Notes: generated by a model from the letters alone, not told the origin. A DNA stretch of 64,000 nt from UBA6912 sp963792895 (GCA_963792895.1 CAWBYA010000007.1:1240001-1304000); one strand, 5' to 3'. Positions 42,661 through 55,951 are shown, numbered from the stretch's first letter. Made by a program: numbers and translations.

Positions 42661-44331
42661 ATGGCCGACCGTACTTTCCTCGTACTTGGCGGCGCCGGTC
42701 TGGTCGGCATGCAGGTGGCCCGCCGCCTCGCCGGCGACGTCCGCCCCGAGCGCATCGTCCTCGCCTCCTTGGGCGAGCCGGACGTCACGCAGGCAGTGCG
42801 CCGGCTTCGCAGCGAGTATCCCGACGTGGACGTCGTCGGTGAGTGGGGTGACGTGTTCCTGAGGGAGTCGTACAGCCGGACCAGCCGTTCCGAGCTCCTC
42901 GTCGATGCGGAGTCGCGGGAGGGGATCTTCGCCGATCTCCTCGGGCCCGTGGACGATGCGTACGAGCGCTCCCGGCTTGCCGGGCTCATCACGAGCCATC
43001 GGCCCGACGTCGTTATCGACGCCATCAACACGGCGACGGCGATCAGCTATCAGGACGTCTATACGTCGTCGATCATCGCAAAGGAGACCATCGAAGAGGG
43101 GGTGTCGGAAAAGCAAGCCAACAAGATCGAGGGCGTCGTCGAGTCGTTGATCCTCTCCCAGTCTGTGCCACAACTGATCCGGCATGTCACGATCCTCGAT
43201 AGGGCGTTGCGCGAGGCGGGCACCCGGCTCTACCTCAAGATCGGCACGACCGGCACGGGCGGGCTCGGGCTGAACATCCCCTACACGCACAGTGAAGACC
43301 GCCCGTCCGTCAAGCTCATGACAAAGACCGCGGTCGGCTTCGCACATTCCGGTCTGCTGTTCCTGATGGCGCGGACCGCCGGCAGCCCGATCGTGAAGGA
43401 GATCAAGCCCGCGGCGCTGATCGGCTACGCCCGCATCGCGCACGCTCCCATCGTCGAGCGGGGTGACGCGGTGCGGCGCTTCCGGTCACGGGAGATCCCG
43501 CTGGGTGATCGCGTTGAGCTGTCGATGGACGAGGCTTCCTTCGATCTGCTCGGCGATGTCGTGCTGCCCGTGATCGAGACCGGCGAGAACGGCATGTTCA
43601 CGAAGGGCGAGTTCGAAGCGATCACATCGATCGGCCAGATGGAGTTCGTCACGCCCGAGGAGATTGCTGAGTTGGTGGTGTCGGAGATACGCGGTGGCAA
43701 CACGGGCAAGGACGTCATCGCAGCGGTCGACGGCGCCGTTCTCGGCCCTTCGTACCGCGGCGGCGTGCTGCGCAGCCAGGCACTCGACGTCTTGGCCCGT
43801 CTCGAGAGCGAGACCGGCACCCACTCGGTCGCCCTGGGCCAGCTCGGGCCGCCCGAGCTCTCGAAGTTGCTGTGGGAGGCGGAGCTCTTGCGGGTCGAGT
43901 ACGGCACGCTCGAGGCTGTGGCCGGCGCCGTCGCCGAGGACGTCTCCACGCGCCTCGCCGCACGGCTGGTGGCAATGCCCGACCTTCGAGACACGGTGAC
44001 GTCGCTCGGGCTCGGCATCCTGATGCCGGACGGGCAACGGCTGCTGCGGGGGCCCTTCTTGCGCATCCCGGAGGTCCCCGGCAAGCGGACTGTTGCGATG
44101 ACGGTGGCGGATCGGGACCGCTGGGCCGACAAGGGCTGGGTCGATCTACGGCCTGCCAATGTCGAGAGATGGCAGCGGCGTTTCGAGGCGATGCACGCTG
44201 CAGGAGCGCACCACCCGGAAGCAGGGTCCGACTCGGTGCGTCTCGACACGTACCCTTTTACCGGCATCGAAATCGGCGTCGTCGTTGCCTGGGTGTTCGC
44301 CAATGAACTCGGTGGCTTCCGAATCAAGTAG
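42661..44331 (+). CDS. Rossmann-fold protein, unknown function (556 aa)
   Basis: A protein of 556 residues with an NAD(P)-binding start: FLVLGGAGLVGMQVARRLAG, then IVLASLGEP. Later comes RPDVVIDAINTATAISYQD and KIGTTGTGGLGLNIPYTHSEDRPS, an SDR-like substrate region. The C-terminal 220 residues do not match a family that I know. AAGGAG precedes ATG 42661 by nine bases. The length and the intact frame show a real gene. It may be a dehydrogenase or an epimerase-like enzyme with an extra domain. Confidence 0.8.
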   Translation: MADRTFLVLGGAGLVGMQVARRLAGDVRPERIVLASLGEPDVTQAVRRLRSEYPDVDVVGEWGDVFLRESYSRTSRSELLVDAESREGIFADLLGPVDDAYERSRLAGLITSHRPDVVIDAINTATAISYQDVYTSSIIAKETIEEGVSEKQANKIEGVVESLILSQSVPQLIRHVTILDRALREAGTRLYLKIGTTGTGGLGLNIPYTHSEDRPSVKLMTKTAVGFAHSGLLFLMARTAGSPIVKEIKPAALIGYARIAHAPIVERGDAVRRFRSREIPLGDRVELSMDEASFDLLGDVVLPVIETGENGMFTKGEFEAITSIGQMEFVTPEEIAELVVSEIRGGNTGKDVIAAVDGAVLGPSYRGGVLRSQALDVLARLESETGTHSVALGQLGPPELSKLLWEAELLRVEYGTLEAVAGAVAEDVSTRLAARLVAMPDLRDTVTSLGLGILMPDGQRLLRGPFLRIPEVPGKRTVAMTVADRDRWADKGWVDLRPANVERWQRRFEAMHAAGAHHPEAGSDSVRLDTYPFTGIEIGVVVAWVFANELGGFRIK

Positions 44332-44511
44332 CCGAGCACCCCCAGGCTTCGCGTCATTGGGTACCTGCTCCCGAGCCAGGAGCCGGCCCTCACTGATGCG
44401 ATCATGGCTGCCTTCGACGTCGAGTGACCGCAGGCGAGCGACGGCGCGCCCCAACCGGTTCCCACCCTGGCGTCAGGTTCCACCTCAGATACCCTGCGTA
44501 GGCTGGCGCGT

Positions 44512-45051
44512 GTGGTCGCTCGCAAACTCGTCGTGGTCGTGTCCCGGGATCCGGCAAGCGGCACGTGGACCGTTGCCCGGCAGGTCGACCCACTCCTGGG
44601 AGTCCCGATCGTCGACAAAGACGAGCTTCTCGAGGCATCGTTCCCTTCCAACGCAACGTTGTCGCCCGCCGATCGGCAACGACTGAGCCGGAAGGCAGAC
44701 GTGGCTCTCCAACGCATTGTTGAGGCCTCCCTCGCGCTGTGGTGGCGTCGTTCTGGAGACGGCCGGAGCTGCCGGCGACGTCGGGCACGCACACGGACTG
44801 GCTGCAGGCGCTGGCTCCGGTCATCGAGGTGCACTGCGTCTGCGAACCGCAGCGTTGCGGCAGACCGATTCGTCCGGCGGACACGGCACCCAGCGCACGG
44901 CGACGCACGCAAGGATCGGGCCGACATGCTCGTCCAGTTTCGCGCCATGGATGCGCTCGGTCCGCTCGGCATCGGCCAACTCGGTTCCGTCCGCACCGAT
45001 ACGCCGGTCGATGCCGCCGCCGTCGCTCGCCTCGTCGAGACGGTGCTGTGA
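44512..45051 (+). CDS. Kinase-like P-loop protein, degenerate and frameshifted
   Basis: About 180 residues related to small nucleotide or zeta-toxin-like kinases. It begins with VVVVSRDPASGTWTVARQV, a P-loop in which the GKS/T core is GTW, so the phosphate-binding Lys is gone; PIVDKDELLEA follows as in active relatives. Near 44740 and 44850 the frame must shift twice to read VVASFWRRPEL...VIEVHCVCEP and then AADRFVRRTRHPAHGD. GTG 44512 follows TAGGCT (44499-44504) by seven bases. The frame changes look like sequence errors; the P-loop change does not. Confidence 0.6.
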   Translation: MVARKLVVVVSRDPASGTWTVARQVDPLLGVPIVDKDELLEASFPSNATLSPADRQRLSRKADVALQRIVEASLALWWRRSGDGRSCRRRRARTRTGCRRWLRSSRCTASANRSVAADRFVRRTRHPAHGDARKDRADMLVQFRAMDALGPLGIGQLGSVRTDTPVDAAAVARLVETVL

Positions 45052-45192
45052 TTCGAAGCGGTCTCGTGATCGGGGGCCGTGGGGGCCCCGGCGTCAGGGA
45101 TGGGCTCGCCCTGAGGCTCGCCGGTCTGCTGAGCCCTTGGGCCGGACGATCGTGTCACCCAATCGCGCAACTGGTGACGTCATAGGGATGAG

Positions 45193-45645
45193 ATGACCGA
45201 CGAAGAGCTCTACCGCAAGTACGCCGACGATCTGGTGCGTTTCGCAACCGGCCTCGTCGGGCCGTTCGACGCCCAAGACGTCGTCACGGATGCGTGCCTG
45301 CGGGCGTTCGGGGCGAAAGGGTGGCGGGACGTCGCCAACCATCGCGCCTATCTCTACCGGTCGGTCGTGTACCAAGCTCACTCGCATCACCGCTCCACGC
45401 TGCGGCGCAGGCTGCGGGAGGCGAAGAGCGCACCGCCGGAAGAGGTCCCGGTGACGGAGACGGACCTCGACGTGCTCGCCGCAGTGGACCGGCTCAGCGT
45501 GCAACAGCGCGCCGCCGTGATCCTCACCTACTGGGAGGACCTCGCCCCAGGAGAGGTCGCAGCACGACTCGGCATATCGAGCGGCTCGGTGAAACGCCAT
45601 CTGGCCCGAGCTCGCAGCCGTCTCAGGGAGTATCTCGATGCGTGA
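45193..45645 (+). CDS. ECF-type RNA polymerase sigma factor
   Basis: A sigma-70 family factor of 150 residues with only regions 2 and 4. Region 2 has LYRKYADDLVRFATGLVG and AQDVVTDACLRAF. Region 4 has LSVQQRAAVILTYWEDL and GEVAARLGISSGSVKRHLARAR, the helix-turn-helix. It directs polymerase to a stress regulon. Its last eight bases overlap the next gene, a membrane protein that may be its anti-sigma factor. Confidence 0.93.
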   Translation: MTDEELYRKYADDLVRFATGLVGPFDAQDVVTDACLRAFGAKGWRDVANHRAYLYRSVVYQAHSHHRSTLRRRLREAKSAPPEEVPVTETDLDVLAAVDRLSVQQRAAVILTYWEDLAPGEVAARLGISSGSVKRHLARARSRLREYLDA

Positions 45646-47432
45646 TTCAGACGACACCAAGCTGCGTGAACTGGCGTACCGGCTGGCCCAGATGGCACCG
45701 GACGCCCCACCCTTCCCGGAGGAGCCCATGGTCCAACTGCGGCCATCCCCAACATCTCAGCCCACCCCATCCCGGCGCTGGTCGCCGCTCGTGCTCGCAG
45801 GCGTCGCCGCGCTCGTGGTGATGCTGCTCGTCGGCGGGCCTCTGCTGCTCGACCGGCTCACGAGCGATCGAGGTGGCGGGTCCGACGACGACGCTGCCGC
45901 CCACCACGGCGACGGCGCCGCCGACCACCGAGCCGACGTCGACGACCGCGACGCTCCCAGCCCGCCGTGCCGACGAACGTGACGATGTACTTCGTCGACG
46001 CGGCCGGTCACCTCGTCCCGATGGGTCGGGTCGTCGATGCGGGCCCGAACACTCACGATCGCTCGCCGCGACGCTCGAGCGCGCTCTTCACGGGCACGAC
46101 ATCCGTGGACGACGAGGCCGTCGTCGCCGGAGATCGGCACCGCGATACCGGACGGCGTCGACCTGGCCGGGCTCGATGACCGATCAGACGGACGCCGCCG
46201 GCACGGCCGAGGTCGTGGTGATGATCGACTCCCGTGGCGGACCGAGCGGCGGTTGCGCAGGTGGTCTTCACGGCACACAGTTCACGGACATCGAACGGTG
46301 ACGCTGCTTGGCGAGGGGCGCCCGGCGGTCATCGCCGACGGCACCGTGCTCGACGCGCCGCTCGACTCGGGCCGACTTCTTCGGCGTCGGAGCAGGCGGA
46401 CGTGTTCGGCCCGATCTTCGTCGACAGCCCGCCGGTGAACGGCGTGGTCGGGCTCGCCGTTCACGATCACGGGTGTCGCCAACGTGTTCGAGGCCCAGCT
46501 CGGGTACGAGCTTGATCGGACAGGACGGCTCGGTGCTCGCCGTCGGGCACGGCAAGCGCATCGTGTGGCACCGGCTGCTGGGGCGACTTCTCGATCGATG
46601 TCGACTACGAATTGCCCCAGGTCGACGTTGGCTATGTCGTCGTCTACACGACGTCGCCGCAGGACGGGTCTCGCATCGACGAGGTGCGCCATCTCGTCAC
46701 CATCGAGGCGAGCCCCGGCGACGCCCCAGGCAGCGACGCCCTACACGGTGCTCGCCGACGTGCCGGGCGACCCGCCGCTCGATGGGCTCACGGTGGTGAC
46801 GTCGCCTCTGACCGTGTACGGCACTACCGGCGAAGGATGCGGAGCTCCGGGTCGAACGGGCAGATCGTGCCCGTCACCGGCGGCTCGTGGGAAGCGAGCG
46901 TCGATCTCGTTCCCGGCGCCAACGAGATCCTGGTCGAGGACGTCGAGTTCAACGGCGCCTACACCGTGACCTATGTGCCCGATGGCACCGTCGAGTTCGG
47001 GTACCTCGACCGCTTCCTCGAGGACGGGCTTCGATCGACCCCGCCGAATGGCTGACCGGCGACGCGGCGAACCAGGCGGCGTTCGAGGACGGCGTCATCG
47101 GGTCGGTCGAGGAGGGCGTGCCGGACGGCTTCTACATCAGGAACATCGACGGCGAGCTCCGTGACCTCCCCGTGGGCGTCCAAGAGCTGGCCGTCTTCCT
47201 GGCGACGCCGGCAACGGGGCCGGTGACGATGGTGAAGGTGCCGCCCATGGAGTGGTTCGCCCTCTTCGACGCAGACGGTACGCCGTGGGACACCGACGCC
47301 GGGGAGCAACCGCCGGAGCCCGTTGCGCCGCACTTCGGCTACCTCGGTGCCGGCATGGTGAACGCGCCCTACTGGTTCACCCTCGACGCCGACGGCACGG
47401 TGCTCCAGGTGGTGCAGCAGTACCTCCCGTGA
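45638..47432 (+). CDS. Membrane-anchored GerMN/Gmad2-like protein, many frame changes
   Basis: A gene of about 590 codons readable only by switching frame about 14-16 times between 45870 and 47040, nearly always by +1. Joined, it gives a 45-residue cytosolic tip, a membrane helix (LVLAGVAALVVMLLVGG), a Thr/Pro linker, a GerMN-like region (VTMYFVDAAGHLVPM; RTLTIARRDA; FTGTTSVDDEAVVA; IPDGVDLAGL), a Gmad2-like domain (PVNGVV, FEAQLGYEL, SVLAVGHG) and an acidic C-terminus read cleanly from about 47050. The ATG overlaps the sigma gene, suggesting an anti-sigma or sensor. No stop or loss of conserved residues appears, so sequence errors are likelier than decay. Confidence 0.6.
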
Positions 47433-47473
47433 CCCGCAAGAACGCTCGTTCTTTCGCCCTCGCGGAAACCAGG

Positions 47474-47504
47474 CCCCGATTCCCCGGCAGAAGGGGGATC
47501 GGGG
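47474..47504. terminator. Hairpin terminator before aconitase
   Basis: CCCCGATTCCCC (47474-47485) pairs with GGGGGATCGGGG (47493-47504) around a seven-base loop, with one wobble pair. A smaller stem, AAGAAC-GCTC-GTTCTT, lies at about 47438-47455 just after the stop of the preceding gene. A -10-like TAGGAT follows at 47512-47517, probably for the aconitase gene. Confidence 0.65.
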
Positions 47505-47564
47505 TCTGTCGGTAGGATGTTTCCTGAGGGAACACGACATCACCCGGCACCGAAAGAGGCGACG

Positions 47565-50317
<2,753 letters not shown>

Positions 50318-50333
50318 GCGACGCACCGGGAGG

Positions 50334-52904
50334 TCAGCCGGGCTTCGGCGCAGCCGTACCATCGGCGGGTGTCTGGGCGGCTGTCCGCCGTCCTGCGCCG
50401 TGCCGACCGAAGAACCGCCGCTTCAGGAGCTCCGCGGAAACGGCGTACGCCGCGACCACGACCGCGAGCGTGGGGTAGAAGACCCACGGAAGCCCTGTGA
50501 AGCCCAGCACGGCTGCGAGTGGGGTGAAAGGCAGAACCAACACGGCTGCAACCACGGCTCCGGACGCAAGTGCGAGAGGCCGGCCCGGTCGGCTGCGCGA
50601 CACGGGAAGCCTGGTGCGGACGACCAAGACCACGAGCACGGCCGACACGACGCTCTCGACGAACCACCCGGTGCGGAACTCGTCTTGGCCTGCCCCCAGC
50701 AGCAAGAGCAGGACGCCGAACGTCACATAGTCGAACACCGAGCTCAGCACCCCGAACCGCAGCATGAATCTGCGGATCATGTCGACGTCCCACCGCTCCG
50801 GCAACGCTACTGCTTCATCGTCTACCCGGTCGACGGCGATGGTCATCTCTGGGAGATCGGTCAACAGGTTGGTGAGGAGCACTTGCGTGGGGAGGAGCGG
50901 CAGATACGAAAGGAAGAGCGAGGCTCCCGCCATCGAGAACATGTTGCCGAAGTTGGCGCTCGTCGCCGCGAATATGTACTTCATCGTGTTGGCGAAGGCG
51001 GCCCGGCCCGCCTCGATCCCCGCCGCGAGCACGCCGAGGTCCTGTTCCAACAGGACGAAGTCGGCTGCCTCCTTCGCCACGTCGACTGCCGTGTCGACCG
51101 ACAGGCCGACGTCGGCGGCATGGAGTGCAGGCGCATCGTTGATGCCGTCGCCGAGATGTCCGACAACCTCGCCGCGCCGGCGGAACGCCCTGACGATCCG
51201 CTCCTTCTGCACCGGGTCGACCTCGGCGAAGACATCGACCTCGGCGATCGCAGCGACCAGCGCATCGTCATCGAGCGCCGCGATATCCGGCCCGGTGAGA
51301 AGCTGTGCGGTGCGAAGGCCGACGGCGGAGGCGACATGCCGGGCGACCCTGTGGCTGTCACCAGTCACCATCTTCACGGTGACGCCGAGCTCTTCGAGTC
51401 GTGCGACCGAGGCCGCGGCATCCGGCTTCGGCGGGTCGGCAAGCAGGACGATGCCTGCCAGCTCCATATCCGATTCGTCGGCCGTACTCGCCGCCGGGGT
51501 CTCAAGGTGCCTGGTGGCAACGCCGAGGATCCTGTATCCCTCGTCCTCCAGGGCGGCGCTCCTCTCGTCGATTGCGGGCCGAACCGTATCGAGCGAGACC
51601 GCACCGTTGACGGTCGCGACGCTGGTGCATGCGCCGAGAACCCCCTGAAGCGCACCCTTCGTGACGAGGATGCGCCCCTCAGGCCCGTCCACGAGGACGC
51701 TGAGCCGCTTGCGCTCGAAGTCGTAGGGAATCTCGTCCAACTTCGTGTACCCGGCGGGGCGGGCTGGAGGCGAAGCGCGACGTCGATCGGGTTGGGGAAT
51801 CCCGACTCGAGGTGGGCGTTCAGCCTGGCGAGTTCGAGCGCACCGCCCGAATCGACCCCCGCTGCGTCCTCGGCGCGGGCAACGGCAACCTCGCCAGACG
51901 TCAGCGTTCCCGTCTTGTCGGCGCACAGCACGGTGAGCGATCCGAAGTCTTCGATGGCAGCAAGGCGTTTGACGATGACGCGCACCGCCGCCATGCGGCG
52001 CGCGCCGTGCGAGAGGTTCACGGTCACGATGGCAGGCAGGAGCTGCGGCGTGAGACCCGACGGCAAGGGCAACGGAGAACAGGAACGAGCCGAGCAAGGG
52101 CTTCCGGAGAGCAACGTTGGCAACGAAGATCGCCAGGGTGAGCGCCAGCGTGATACGGACGAGGAGCGTGCCGAGCCGGCGGAGACCGATTTCGAACTCG
52201 GTCGGTGGCGTGGTCGCCTGCAGCCGCCCCGTGATCTTGCCGAACTCGGTCTGCGGGCCGACGCCGACCACGAGAATCCGCCCCGTACCGCTGACAACGT
52301 GGGTTCCGAGGAAACACACGTTGCAGCGGTCGGCGATGGCGGCGTCCGCCCCGGTTGGCGCCGGGTCTTTCGAGGCGGGGAACGTCTCACCGGTGAGCGC
52401 AGCTTGGTCGACCGAGAGATCGCGTGCTGTGAGCACCACGGCATCTCCAGGAATCGTGGTTCCTGCCGCGAGCTCGACGACGTCACCCGGGACGACCTGA
52501 TCCACGGGGACCTCAACGGGTGCCCCATCGCGGATCGCCGTCACGGTCACCTGAACCAACTGGAGCAGCTTCGCGACGGCCTCCGAGGCGCCCTTCTCCT
52601 GCCAGAAGCCGAGAAGACCGCTGACCGTCACGATGCCGAGGATGATGGCCGCATCGCCGACGTCCCGCAGGAACGCCGAGACGATGGCGGCAGCGATCAG
52701 AGTGAGGACGATCGGGCTGGTGAACTGGGCTACCAGCGTGTGCCACGTCGTGTGGCCTCGTGTGTGCTTGGTCGCCACGAGCGTTTGGGCACGACGAGCT
52801 GCCTCGCCGGTGGTGAGGCCCTCGGTCGTCGACCCGAGGCGTTCGGCGATCTCGTTGGCCGGGATCGCCCAGTACGTTGCGATTGAGGTTCCGGCGGGGG
52901 TCAC
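50334..52904 (-). CDS. mgtA: Magnesium-type P-type ATPase (two frameshifts)
   Basis: A P-type ATPase of about 856 residues. It contains the actuator motif LTGETFPASK, the phosphorylation site CADKTGTLT, the hinge VGHLGDGINDAPALHAADVGLSVD, and the C-terminal membrane segment NMFSMAGASLFLSYLPLLPTQVLLTNLL with VDDE, which is typical of MgtA/MgtB Mg2+ importers. Frame changes are needed near 52056 (one extra G after AVG, restoring AVGLTPQLLP) and near 51760. GTG 52904 overlaps the stop of the PAP2 fusion gene upstream. The Mg2+ assignment rests on the membrane motif. Confidence 0.85.
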   Translation of the reverse strand: MTPAGTSIATYWAIPANEIAERLGSTTEGLTTGEAARRAQTLVATKHTRGHTTWHTLVAQFTSPIVLTLIAAAIVSAFLRDVGDAAIILGIVTVSGLLGFWQEKGASEAVAKLLQLVQVTVTAIRDGAPVEVPVDQVVPGDVVELAAGTTIPGDAVVLTARDLSVDQAALTGETFPASKDPAPTGADAAIADRCNVCFLGTHVVSGTGRILVVGVGPQTEFGKITGRLQATTPPTEFEIGLRRLGTLLVRITLALTLAIFVANVALRKPLLGSFLFSVALAVGSHAAAPACHRDREPLARRAPHGGGARHRQTPCCHRRLRIAHRAVRRQDGNADVWRGCRCPRRGRSGGRFGRCARTRQAERPPRVGIPQPDRRRASPPARPAGYTKLDEIPYDFERKRLSVLVDGPEGRILVTKGALQGVLGACTSVATVNGAVSLDTVRPAIDERSAALEDEGYRILGVATRHLETPAASTADESDMELAGIVLLADPPKPDAAASVARLEELGVTVKMVTGDSHRVARHVASAVGLRTAQLLTGPDIAALDDDALVAAIAEVDVFAEVDPVQKERIVRAFRRRGEVVGHLGDGINDAPALHAADVGLSVDTAVDVAKEAADFVLLEQDLGVLAAGIEAGRAAFANTMKYIFAATSANFGNMFSMAGASLFLSYLPLLPTQVLLTNLLTDLPEMTIAVDRVDDEAVALPERWDVDMIRRFMLRFGVLSSVFDYVTFGVLLLLLGAGQDEFRTGWFVESVVSAVLVVLVVRTRLPVSRSRPGRPLALASGAVVAAVLVLPFTPLAAVLGFTGLPWVFYPTLAVVVAAYAVSAELLKRRFFGRHGAGRRTAAQTPADGTAAPKPG

Positions 52905-55284
52905 ACGTACTCGTTGCGCCGCAGCCACCGAAACGCAAACCATCCCGGCAGCGTCGGCAGCCAGAAGGTGAAGAGGCGGAACACGAGCACGGCGGCGATG
53001 GCCAGGTTCGTGTCGACGCCGGTCGCAGTGAGGCCTGCGACGTATGCAGCCTCGGCTGCCCCGAGCCCGCCGGGGGTGGGGCTCGCCGCCGCCACTGCGG
53101 CGCCCCCCAGGTAGACGAGGGTCACGGCACCGGGGTCCACCGTGGCCCCAACGGCCCAGAGCGAAGCCTGAAGGGCGAATACATAGCCGGTGTTCAAGAC
53201 GATCGACCCGGCGACGAGCTGCACCAGCTTCGCCGGACGCCGAGCTTCGGCTCGCAGCGCCGACCATCCCTCCAAGATGTTGCGCGTTGCCGCCCGACGC
53301 CAGGGTCCCACAAGCAGCAGCACGCCCGCAGTCACGAGAGCCACGCAGCCGACAACGACCACCACGACCTCGCTGGGCAGATTCAGATTGCTGAGCACCG
53401 AGCCGCCGAAGACCAACCCAGCTGCAGCCAGCGCCGTGGCGTGTACGGCGATACCCCCCACAGCGTTGATGGCCTCTGTAGCAGCGGCCACGGTGCGCGT
53501 GCCCCCGCTTCGCTCCACGTACCGCATGTCGAGGCCGACCCGACCGAGTCCTGATGGAGCGAAGCGGTTGGCGAAGGACCCAGCCATGGCGACAACGACG
53601 GTCCTCAGATATTGCAGCCTGATCGGGCAGGCGGCGACGAGGCTGAGGCCGGCCCCTGCATAGGTCAGAGCGGAGGCGAGCGCCACGATGGCCAGCCAGT
53701 CGAGGTGCACTGCGCGGCAGAGAGTCCATCGTCGCAGGGAGCTGTCCGACCAGCGGGAGGAACACGTGGAGCGCGAACCCTGCGGCGAGGACGAAGAGGA
53801 TGCTGCGGGGTCGGACGCGGAGGAGTGGAGCTCCGGGGACGGGCGTCTTCGCACCAAGTGCCTCAAGCACACGGGCCCGCAATTCGCCGAGCTGCTCGCT
53901 CTCGCTGCCGATGCGTTCTCGGGTTGCCCGTGAGAGCGCGCCAGGCTGGAGAAGCGGAGGGCATAGGAGCAGGAGCTCGCGATCGATGTGACGCAACGCC
54001 GGGGCGACGCTGCGTTCGATCCCGACGATCGGCGTCAGCGATGCGAGCAGCTCGGCGACGTCGCGCGCCATCCGCCGCGGAGACGCAGACGCCTCGGCGA
54101 AGCCGAAGTCGACGATCCACGGCTCGGCCGTGTCGTCGAGCACGACGTTCGCGACACGCAGGTCGCGGTGAGCGATCCGATGTGATTGCAGGAGCGCTAG
54201 GTCGTGCCAGAGCAGATCGAGAGTGTCATCGTCGATGCGGTCGGGTGCGGCAGCGAGGTCCGTACCGGCCACCCCGTCCATCACGAGGAGGGCGTCCCGA
54301 CGGGCGATTGCGACGACTTCAACCACGGCGGGGACGCGGGCGCCTGCTCGGCGGGCCAGCATCGCCACATACGCCTCGTGCTCGAGTTGCTGTTTGGGTG
54401 TGGCAAACGGCGATTCGTCCTCGAGATCGCGGTAGAGGAGGAAGCGGGTCGCTTTGAACAGCCAATCGGCGTCGCGCTGGTCCCGGCTGAGCGCCTTGAC
54501 GAAGAGCCGGCGGCCCGAGGGGTCCTCGACCGAATAGGGCGTCGAGCCGCGGGCGTCGACGTGGAGCGGGGTCGCGACGGCGTTGGGGAAACCGAGTGTT
54601 TCCATTGCTGCGACGATGGCCGACCTCGCAACGACCCAACTCGGCGACCCGAACACCAGGTGGATCGCCGATCCGATGGTCCAGCCGAGGAGCCACCCCC
54701 CGACCACGTCGAGAGGGAGATGGGCACCCACATAGATGCGCGCTGATGGCGACGACGAAGACGATCGCCCACATGGCTCGCCGGACCGGGCGAGACAGGT
54801 ACGGACCGACCGCCATGGCGAGCGCCGCAGCGACGGCGGTGTGGCCCGATGGGAAGCCGGCGCCGCTCGCATCGCCGCGGAGCACGACCTCGGTGAGGAC
54901 GGCCGTCGGGCGGCCGTGGCCCACGAGAGCTTTGAACAGCTTGGCGCCGAGCCAGGCGAGGCCGCCGCTCAGCAAGAGGTCGCGCGCTACCCGATGTTTT
55001 CGCACGAGGAGGGCGATGGTGACGACGACGCCGACGAAACCGACATTGCCCGCCTGCATCACGATCGTCAGGGGCGGCTCGACCAGAGAAGGGAGATCGT
55101 CGACGAGTCGGAAGAGGTCGCGTTCGAATACCGACACGCCGGATCGCAACGCAATGACCGTTGCGATCGCAAACCCGGTCGCACCCGCAACCAACCGGAA
55201 CAGGTCGGCAGGGTGACGATGCGGCACGCCCCGCTCCAGGGCGGCCCGCGTATCGCTGCGGAGCCAGTTCAGCGTGTTGGGCAT
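52901..55284 (-). CDS. PAP2 phosphatase - kinase-like - LPG synthase membrane domain fusion (two frameshifts)
   Basis: A single protein of about 795 residues in three parts. Residues 1-210 are a PAP2-type phosphatase in the membrane: KALVGHGRP, SGAGFPSGHTAVAAA and RIYVGAHLPLDVVGG. Residues about 215-480 are a kinase-like domain with LLVMDGVAGTDL, IAHRDLRVANVVLDD and WIVDFGFAE. The last 310 residues are an LPG_synthase_TM (flippase-like) membrane domain ending in RLFTFWLPTLPGW. The frame changes near 54730 and 53720. ATG 55284 is used. It could dephosphorylate and translocate a lipid carrier under control of the kinase domain. Confidence 0.78.
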
Positions 55285-55306
55285 CGTGCCGATGGGCGGC
55301 GTGTCG

Positions 55307-55951
55307 TCAGTGATGCCGCGTGAAGGGGACCTCGGGCAGCGCTTCGATCTCGTCGCGGGTCGCGCGCAGCACGACCTCGTCGTTGTGGACCCGGCGCACG
55401 AGGTCGATCGGGATGGCAACTTCCCGCCTGCCCCATAGGTGCCCGTGCTGGAGAACGACGTGGGTGATGTGCTCGTCGTCGACGATGAAACCGTCAACGG
55501 TGCCCAGGTCGTGGTCGTCCGACGAGGTGACGCCGCTGGATCGCCGAATCTCGACTTCGTCCTTGGGCACCCGGTCGTAGGCGATCACTGCGCTTTCGCT
55601 GACGTCTGTGGCGTCGTACTGGACCGAGTAGTACGGCAGGGTCATCACGCGTTCGATACCGACATCCCACCCGTCGTCGGTTTCGATCGGCTCATCCATG
55701 CTCACGTACGCGCGCTCCTCGACAAAGGGGTAGCGCCGAAGTTCGTCGACGGTGCAGGCGAGCCGCAGACGGCCGCGGCTGGGATCGGCTTCGAGGTCGC
55801 CTACGGGCACGAGCCGCGCAATGGCGTGGTGGCGCCGCGGGGCGACGACGAGATGTGTCAGCGTCTTGGTGCGAGGGTCGATGACGGCATCGGCAATGTG
55901 CCCGCCTTCGCCGTCGGTGCAATCGACGGGCGACCCGATCTCGATCCTCAT
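55307..55951 (-). CDS. PRC-barrel domain protein
   Basis: A soluble 214-residue protein with a PRC-barrel at each end: MRIEIGSPVDCTDGEGGHIADAVIDPRTKTLTHLVV, and DLGTVDGFIVDDEHITHVVL near residue 150. A shared beta-barrel fold and an acidic middle are seen. PRC-barrel proteins bind RNA or protein partners in varied pathways. GGAGAACGAG precedes ATG 55951. It is the gene before the PAP2 fusion. Confidence 0.88.
   Translation of the reverse strand: MRIEIGSPVDCTDGEGGHIADAVIDPRTKTLTHLVVAPRRHHAIARLVPVGDLEADPSRGRLRLACTVDELRRYPFVEERAYVSMDEPIETDDGWDVGIERVMTLPYYSVQYDATDVSESAVIAYDRVPKDEVEIRRSSGVTSSDDHDLGTVDGFIVDDEHITHVVLQHGHLWGRREVAIPIDLVRRVHNDEVVLRATRDEIEALPEVPFTRHH

Noticed and set aside
50334..54872. 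A single 1512-residue minus-strand frame
   Set aside because: It joins parts of two real genes (mgtA and the PAP2 fusion) across frame changes. Its middle third is a shadow of the flippase domain in another frame.
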